Origin: Elgaria multicarinata webbii
Lineage: Eukaryota; Chordata; Lepidosauria; Squamata; Anguidae
Assembly: GCF_023053635.1 (NCBI RefSeq)
Contig: NC_086187.1
Span: 29,612,501-29,676,500 of the forward strand
DNA length: 64,000 bases
Direction: 5' to 3'
Under the pieces are notes generated by a model. That model was given only the letters and a program-made list of their open reading frames with translations, did no database searches and had not been told where the DNA came from. The first letter of the stretch is position 1; each line of letters starts with the position of its first letter. Shown piece by piece: positions 60,801 to 64,000 of the stretch. Both the position numbers and the translations under genes were made by a program.

Positions 60801-62981
60801 GAATCTAGGTACGGTCTATGCCTGCCTGCCCCACTGACTCAGTCTCTGTGTGCAGGTGGTGTTGCAATTCAAGAGTCTTGAACTGGGCTACAGGTTTAAA
60901 ATGGGCCACTGTTTGAGTGATGATGCTTCTGAAATGCCACTTCTTTCTTTATTTATTTGAAACATTTTTATCCCACTCTTCATTAAAATATGATTCAGGG
61001 CAGTTTACAAGGTTTGTTACAAATACAAATATAAAGAACCCAATAGCTTATGCATCAGATAAAATAACAGTCATAATTATTTAAATGAACGTGAAAAGTA
61101 ATTGAAAAGCCTGAATGAATAAAAATGTTTTTGCCCGACACCTATAAGAAAGTAATGTTGGTGGCAGGAGAGCCTCCCCGAACGAGGTATTGCGTGACTG
61201 GGAGGCTACAGCCCCAACGGGTCTTTGGTTGCTGCCTGTGTTGGAAGAGCGTTGGATAGCAGATCAAGGGCAGAGGGCGAGGGAGGTCGGTGCTCCGTCA
61301 GGCCCCTGGCTTCCAAGCGGTTTCCAGCATCTTGCTACGTTTGAGACCGCTTACTTAGGCTCTGTTAACCCATGAAAAGTAGCGTAAAATGTCATTGAAG
61401 TGGTGGAACAGCAACAGCCATAACAGCCTAAAAATGACCTATTAGTTCCTTAAAGAGATGGGACTTATGCCCATGTCTGAAAGCCAGGGAAGAGGTGCTT
61501 GGATGGGCCCATCTTGGGGACACCACTGTGGAGGCTCTGTTTCTTGTGGAGGCTGTCCTGCTCTCACAGAACAGCCGGGCTCTTGAAGGAGGCTTTCTTC
61601 AGTGGCAAGGAGGCGATAGAGATTCCTGAAACAAGCCTATAAGACACATTATGTAAGAGATTCACTTGGGTGGGTGGGTGTGTCGTGCTCTGTGTCTCCT
61701 GGGTTGGCACACAAGAAGGGGCCTTCTGGGTGGTGGCGCCCAGACTGCCACACTCCCTGCTTTGAGAGGCCTCCAAAGCCTTCTCATTGCTGGCGTTGAG
61801 ATGCCAAGTGAAACGTAGCCTTTCTGGCATGGTTTTGGCCCGAGCAGTAGTTGGTGGTCAGTTCTTCTGTGCAACATGTTGGCTACTGTTATATTGCGCT
61901 AATGGCTTCCTTTTTTAAATCTGTCTTGTTACACTACATTGTTTTATTATATAAATTTTTAGTTGTTAGATGCCTGAAAGTAGCGGATCCCATCTGTGGA
62001 TGGACAGGCGAGATAGAATTTTTTTAATACGTTACATTTTTTAAATGTATTTATTACATTTTTATGCCGCCCAATAGCTGAAGCTCTCTGGGCGGTTCAC
62101 AAAAATGTTATGTTGCCAACTGCATCCATAGCGTTTAGGAGCCCCGTTGGTTCTCATATCTCCTAGATTGTGGCTTGAAAGAGATTTCCTTACCAGGCGT
62201 TCCTCCTGGACATTTATGGACAATTGCATTCCCCCCATCCAGCAATGTCTTAACATAATTGCAGAAAGTTGGCACAAGAAAGAGCCCCGCTTTAAAAAAG
62301 CAGCACTGGAAGTGTGCCAAACTACACCAAATTCTGTGCCCTGAGTCAACCCTAAGCCAGTTCAGTGGTTTTGCCTCTTCCGCTCTGTTGTGCTAAATGG
62401 TGCTGGATTCAGCAAGTCACAGGGGGGTGCTGTGTGCCATGCCTCCCCTGACCACTGCCAGTCCTGCTCCACTCATTCTGCCTCTTCACACTTGGTCAGC
62501 TGTCAGCTCTCATGGTTTGCTTGGCAATAGAAAGGACTGCAAATGTCAGTTTTGTGATTTTGTTCTTTTAAAAGCTTAAGATTCTGAGGGCGTTGAACCC
62601 TTTACCTAGTACCAATTTTCATGCTGGTGGAAGCCCAAAATTTACATGCCTCCCTGATAACATCCGAAGACGGCAGATGATAATGCATCATATTTCTGCT
62701 TCCTTGTGTATGTGACTTAGAAATAAGCCTGCCAAAATTCGGGCCAGGACGGTTTCTCAGGTCTGAATCTTCCTTCCATGGGAAGGAAGCCTAGAATGTT
62801 GAAATAACCTCCTGAATGTTGACTCTCATTTTTAGAAACCTTCATTCAAAACTACAGTGTTCTGTACAGTCCCTTGAAAAGGCATCTTGTTGGCGACAGG
62901 AGACCCAGCCACATCCACACGCAACCTGTCAGGGAAATCACCACCCACACCTTTCACCAGGTGGTGTTGAGAAGCGAAAAG
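40120..62981 (+). CDS. TXNDC11: thioredoxin domain containing 11, N-terminal part (9 exons)
   Basis: TXNDC11 is an ER membrane protein of the disulfide-isomerase group, known to bind DUOX enzymes and the ERAD factor EDEM. Nine exons join in phase to give 662 residues, about two thirds of the family length. Residues 1-46 are a cytosolic-side leader with a Pro/Gln tract. Residues 47-68 ([20 protein letters not shown]) are the membrane anchor. The first thioredoxin fold has YAPWCGQS at 118-125, with Ser in place of the second Cys as in human. Further marks are CWWNQGKC, the [11 protein letters not shown] block, [20 protein letters not shown] and [11 protein letters not shown]. The second, CXXC-bearing thioredoxin domain and the coiled-coil tail are off the right edge. 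It follows ZC3H7A in the same direction. Confidence 0.96.
40535..40590 (+). mobile_element. L2-type LINE 3' tail fragment
   Basis: TTGTAGCCGCCCAGAGAGCT, then TTGGCTGTTGGCCGG matches the hairpin of the tail. Confidence 0.6.
40650..40920. repeat. short interspersed repeats, three pieces
   Basis: 40,655-40,740 (GGAAGTCCCACTGAATGCAG) and 40,845-40,915 (TACTTCTGAGTAGACATGAA) belong to the family at 29,797. Between them, 40,787-40,830 is one arm of the palindromic family at 29,581. Confidence 0.55.
40940..41430 (-). mobile_element. L2/CR1-group LINE 3' fragment
   Basis: (TTTA)n and the GC-hairpin tail at 40,943-41,010 begin a minus-strand copy. It encodes [14 protein letters not shown] and [17 protein letters not shown], the LINE C-terminus, from a different subfamily than 3,205. 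Confidence 0.85.
42065..42240 (+). mobile_element. reptile interspersed repeat, unclassified
   Basis: CTTGTGGGCTTCCTGGAGAC, then GTGCTGGATTGGATCGGCCT. This is the family of 15,530 on the other strand. Confidence 0.6.
42255..42325. mobile_element. half of the palindromic MITE family
   Basis: CCTTCCCCAACCTGTTGCCC, then TTGGACTACAAGTCCCATCC matches the left arm of the element at 11,041. Confidence 0.65.
42326..42412 (-). mobile_element. CR1 LINE 3' end
   Basis: TAGAATCATAGAATAGTAGA, then GTTGGAAGGGGTCTATAAGG is the CR1 end in reverse. Confidence 0.9.
42415..42620 (+). mobile_element. L2-group reverse transcriptase fragment
   Basis: In broken frames it reads as [13 protein letters not shown], then QFQRIALGG and GVPQ/GTILSPML, matching the RT core of the LINE at 5,170-5,370. 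It lies in TXNDC11 intron 1. Confidence 0.65.
42625..43500. other. TXNDC11 intron 1, nothing certain
   Basis: 42,735-42,850 may be another old LINE tail. The rest shows no recognised feature. Confidence 0.4.
43505..43870 (+). mobile_element. reptile interspersed repeat, unclassified
   Basis: GATGGCTTTAAAAGGTGATT, AGACAAATTCCTGGAGGAGA, then GGCTACTAGTCCTGACGGCC. This is the longest copy in the window of the 15,530 family. Confidence 0.7.
43994..44210 (+). CDS. TXNDC11: TXNDC11 exon 2
   Basis: This 217 bp exon has acceptor CCCCTCCCAG and donor CAG/GTAATG. It encodes [20 protein letters not shown] and [20 protein letters not shown]. Confidence 0.96.
44325..44385. repeat. (GAT)n microsatellite
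   Basis: This is an interrupted GAT run in TXNDC11 intron 2. It produces poly-Asp, poly-Met and poly-His frames that are not genes. Confidence 0.95.
45013..46255 (-). mobile_element. CR1 LINE, 5'-truncated with RT and C-terminus
   Basis: The minus strand carries [66 protein letters not shown] and then [20 protein letters not shown] and [11 protein letters not shown]. It ends at 45,013 with the CR1 3' sequence (TTAGAATCATAGAATAGTAG in reverse). It is broken in several frames and lies in TXNDC11 intron 2, antisense to the gene. Confidence 0.92.
46495..46735 (-). mobile_element. reptile interspersed repeat, unclassified
   Basis: CACATAGCTCTCAGGACCAG, then CCCCTTTTAAAGCTATCCAA and CACATCTTGTGGTAGCGAGT. 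This is the 15,530 family, here with more of its 5' side. Confidence 0.65.
46740..47345 (-). mobile_element. old LINE 3' fragment (L2/CR1 group)
   Basis: A TTATTTATTGTTATTTATTA tail is followed at 47,285-47,340 by GGGGAGCCAGTGCAGGTGCT, a phrase typical of these LINEs' reverse strand. It is degraded. Confidence 0.45.
47683..47742 (+). mobile_element. L2-type LINE 3' tail
   Basis: TGTGAACTGCCCAGAGTGCT, then TTGGCTATCGGACAGTGTAG and AAATGTAATAAATGAAA. Confidence 0.8.
47979..48076 (+). CDS. TXNDC11: TXNDC11 exon 3
   Basis: This 98 bp exon has acceptor CCCCTGCAG and donor GAG/GTGAGA. It encodes [20 protein letters not shown] and [12 protein letters not shown]. Confidence 0.97.
48077..50202. other. 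TXNDC11 intron 3, nothing recognised
   Basis: No exon or clear repeat family was recognised in about 2.1 kb. The long minus-strand frame at 48,848-49,459 has no motif. Confidence 0.4.
50203..50332 (+). CDS. TXNDC11: TXNDC11 exon 4
   Basis: This 130 bp exon follows a T-rich tract with acceptor TTAATATTAG and has donor GAG/GTAATG. It encodes [20 protein letters not shown] and [19 protein letters not shown]. Confidence 0.97.
51860..51932 (+). mobile_element. LINE 3' tail, degraded
   Basis: TTGTAAGCCACCTTTAGGTG, then GGAAGGCGGGGTAGAAATGT resembles a LINE tail of the L2/CR1 group. Confidence 0.45.
51947..52108 (-). mobile_element. tRNA-Ala-derived SINE
   Basis: CTGTCTAGCTCAGTATTGCA, CAGACAGGAGCTTTTCCCAA and GGTCAGGGATCGAACATGGG are the reverse of the SINE. 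The tRNA part at 52,045-52,108 is eroded. Confidence 0.7.
52456..52549 (+). CDS. TXNDC11: TXNDC11 exon 5
   Basis: This 94 bp exon has acceptor TTTTTTGCAG and donor AAAG/GTAAGT. It encodes [20 protein letters not shown] and [11 protein letters not shown]. Confidence 0.97.
52690..53250 (+). mobile_element. reptile repeat split by an A/T-rich insertion
   Basis: The 15,530 family runs from 52,690 to GGTGTCAGAGGCAG at about 52,910 and resumes at about 53,200 with CCTGTGGGAACAGAATGGTG. Between them is about 290 bp that starts T-rich and reads like the reverse 3' end of another retroposon, possibly L1. Confidence 0.55.
53250..54117. other. TXNDC11 intron 5, nothing recognised
   Basis: Frames open in both directions around 53,500-53,900 lack motifs. 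No repeat family was recognised. Confidence 0.4.
54118..54215 (-). mobile_element. reptile interspersed repeat fragment
   Basis: ACAGATCAGACCAAAGGCCC, then CCAATGGGAAGCCCACAGGC is a short 15,530-family piece. Confidence 0.5.
54310..54485 (+). mobile_element. retroposon tail with GAGGCGGGTAAGAA hairpin
   Basis: TACCCCGCCTCAATCCAGAG, then GGAGAGGCGGGTAAGAAATA and a T/A-rich end. This is the sister of the reversed tail at 9,362-9,480. Confidence 0.6.
54578..54830 (-). mobile_element. L2-type LINE 3' end plus simple repeats
   Basis: (TTTA)n at 54,580-54,602, ATACTGCCCAATAGCCGAAG and CTGGGCGGTTCACAAAAATT form the tail in reverse. A minisatellite of ACTATACAGTATAAAT units (54,705-54,765) and a (TTA)n run (54,773-54,816) follow. 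Confidence 0.8.
55690..55895 (-). mobile_element. tRNA-Ala-derived SINE, eroded
   Basis: AGCAGGGGCTCTACCACTCA followed by AGTGTGGCCC is the reversed tRNA 5' end at 55,865-55,894. CTGATCCAGCAAGGCTCTTC at 55,706 belongs to a neighbouring repeat. Confidence 0.5.
55951..56090 (-). mobile_element. tRNA-Ala-derived SINE, truncated
   Basis: AATAGGAACCAGGAAGCTGT, CGGCGCTGTCTACTGCCTGG and GGGAGGACTCTTTCCCAGCC match the SINE body. The tRNA portion is missing. Confidence 0.6.
56100..57195. other. TXNDC11 intron 5, right part, nothing recognised
   Basis: No repeat or exon was identified, although several frames are open. Confidence 0.4.
57196..57308 (+). CDS. TXNDC11: TXNDC11 exon 6
   Basis: This 113 bp exon has acceptor GCTCTTCCAG and donor CTT/GTGAGT. 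It encodes [20 protein letters not shown] and [15 protein letters not shown]. Confidence 0.97.
57309..58471. other. TXNDC11 intron 6
   Basis: A short LINE-like piece at 58,045-58,085 (GCACCACTGAGAAGGCCCTT) resembles the reversed L2 C-terminal tract. Nothing else was recognised. Confidence 0.4.
58472..58672 (+). CDS. TXNDC11: TXNDC11 exon 7
   Basis: This 201 bp exon has acceptor CTCCCTTCAG and donor GAG/GTGAGC. It encodes [20 protein letters not shown] and [20 protein letters not shown]. Confidence 0.97.
58673..60030. other. TXNDC11 intron 7, nothing recognised
   Basis: A short GT run lies near 59,008. No repeat family or exon was identified. Confidence 0.4.
60031..60808 (+). CDS. TXNDC11: TXNDC11 exon 8 (large)
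   Basis: This 778 bp exon has acceptor CTCTCTCTAG and donor CTAG/GTACGG. It encodes a Glu-rich, Pro-rich loop (EEEEEE then PPAAG), [36 protein letters not shown], and [20 protein letters not shown]. Confidence 0.97.
60940..61160 (-). mobile_element. LINE 3' fragment
   Basis: CTTTATTTATTTGAAACATT, then TTTATCCCACTCTTCATTAA and ATGATTCAGGGCAGTTTACA is a LINE tail in reverse, from a different subfamily. Confidence 0.6.
61640..62030 (+). mobile_element. L2-group LINE C-terminal fragment
   Basis: CAAGAAGGGGCCTTCTGGGT, then GGTGGCGCCCAGACTGCCAC matches the [12 protein letters not shown] coding tract. It ends with GGATGGACAGGCGAGATAGA. Confidence 0.6.
62045..62107 (-). mobile_element. L2-type LINE 3' tail
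   Basis: TGTATTTATTACATTTTTAT, then GCCGCCCAATAGCTGAAGCT and CTCTGGGCGGTTCACAAAAA. Confidence 0.85.
62836..62981 (+). CDS. TXNDC11: TXNDC11 exon 9 (last in window)
   Basis: This 146 bp exon has acceptor TCATTTTTAG and donor AAG/GTAGCC. It encodes [20 protein letters not shown] and [12 protein letters not shown]. The next exon, expected to carry the second active site (CGFC in human), was not seen before the right edge. Confidence 0.95.
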
Positions 62982-64000
62982 GTAGCCTGTGCAGTGCATG
63001 CAGAGCGCTGGCCGGGGGCGGGGTGGGCCGGGCCGCATCCCAGCTGCCCAGGGGCTGGTTTTCCCTTTTACATCTTCGAAGTATGGTGCACCCTGAGGGG
63101 GAAGCAGCGGGCAGGCCCAGTGATGTCTGAAAACCTCTCGGAAGAGGGGAGCCGCCGCATCGGATCTGGAGAGCCAGTCCGGTCAGGGCACCCAGAGGCA
63201 CTGGGCTGGGCAACGATTAAGAGTGTCAGGCAAAGGCTGCGCAGACCCAGGATCGAATCCTCACTCAGCTGTGAAGGTCACTGGGTAACCTTGGGCCAGC
63301 TACTAACCTTCCTCACAGGGCTATGGATGAAATGGGGGTAAACCCATGTTTCCTGCCCTGGAATACAGCTACAAAGCAGTGAAATGTTTCTTGAGTCGAT
63401 GAGGATTCTCTCACAGTTTGTAACTAATATTTCTCATGCCGAGTCTTCCTGTAGCTGCTCACAGCTAGTTCCTGCCGGAGGATGTGCGGGCGCGTCTGTT
63501 TAGAACTGCAGCTTGAAACGTAGCTCTGTAGTCACCGTAGCTTGCTTTGCGCCTGGCCTAGAAGGAAGTGATGGGAGAGAACAAATGTGCTAGCTGGGGA
63601 GCTCCCTGGCCTGGCCTGGCGTGTCCAGACCCACGGCCTGCACCATTGAGGGAAGCGGGGAGGCAGAGAAAGCTGCCGCTTGGCAAAGCGGTGCCCGTGG
63701 TCTCTAGGGCCGCATCCTCGGGGGAACTTGGGCATCGCTTCGCTGCCCCTGTCTGCTCCAAGCCATAGGAGCTTGAAGGGACCCTGGGAGGCTGGGTTTG
63801 CCTCCCAACTTCTCAGTCCCTCCTTGGGAGTTGAAGCAGGGCCCCCATCCTGTCCTGGTGTTCCCAGGTGGAGAACCACAAAGAGACGTTAGTGAACTTC
63901 CCCCACTGACTGATGGAAAAGTGGAAAGGCAGGCATGTCCTCTCCCCACGATGGCCCGGCTGCCGGCCGACGCAGGAGCACCTTAGCACTGGGCGGGTTT
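62982..64000. other. TXNDC11 intron 9 (right edge)
   Basis: It contains one SINE (63,160-63,345). I looked for the conserved YAPWCGFC block and did not find it. Confidence 0.5.
63160..63345 (+). mobile_element. tRNA-derived SINE (Sauria-SINE-like), eroded
   Basis: B-box-like CAGGATCGAATCC, then GGTCACTGGGTAACCTTGGG and TTCCTCACAGGGCTATGGAT. Confidence 0.65.

Overview
The window looks like euchromatic DNA from a squamate reptile (lizard or snake). No species can be fixed. The evidence is three spliced vertebrate genes with GT-AG exons plus a reptilian repeat load: CR1 LINEs with their ATTCTATGATT-type 3' end, an L2/CR1-group LINE whose 3' tail (a GC hairpin followed by an A/T tetranucleotide run) occurs more than a dozen times, tRNA-derived SINEs and palindromic MITEs.

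Layout. (1) 687-9,753, minus strand: the first five coding exons of an alpha-N-acetylgalactosaminidase-type lysosomal glycosidase (NAGA). The remaining exons lie off the left edge. (2) About 9,540-10,790: a CpG-rich bidirectional promoter between NAGA and ZC3H7A, with a CLEAR-like E-box, an NRF1-like site and five evenly placed CCAAT boxes. (3) 10,420-38,205, plus strand: ZC3H7A, a TPR and zinc-finger RNA-binding protein. All 22 coding exons were reconstructed (exons 2-23, 973 codons plus stop) and every phase joins. (4) 38,206-39,640: a short intergenic stretch with a complementary C15/G15 pair. (5) 39,640-40,400: CpG-rich promoter of TXNDC11. (6) 40,120 to the right edge, plus strand: nine exons (662 codons) of TXNDC11, an ER membrane thioredoxin-domain protein. 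The C-terminal exons are off the right edge.

The ZC3H7A-TXNDC11 adjacency matches the human chromosome 16p13 neighbourhood as I recall it. The NAGA-type gene sharing the ZC3H7A promoter is not expected from that human locus. As I recall, human NAGA lies in 22q13, near the paralogue ZC3H7B. That makes this gene either relocated NAGA or a retained duplicate, and this is the most interesting gene-level point. I found no operon, CRISPR array, intact RNA gene or novel multi-gene system. The rest of the window is introns holding old transposon fragments, several of them nested.
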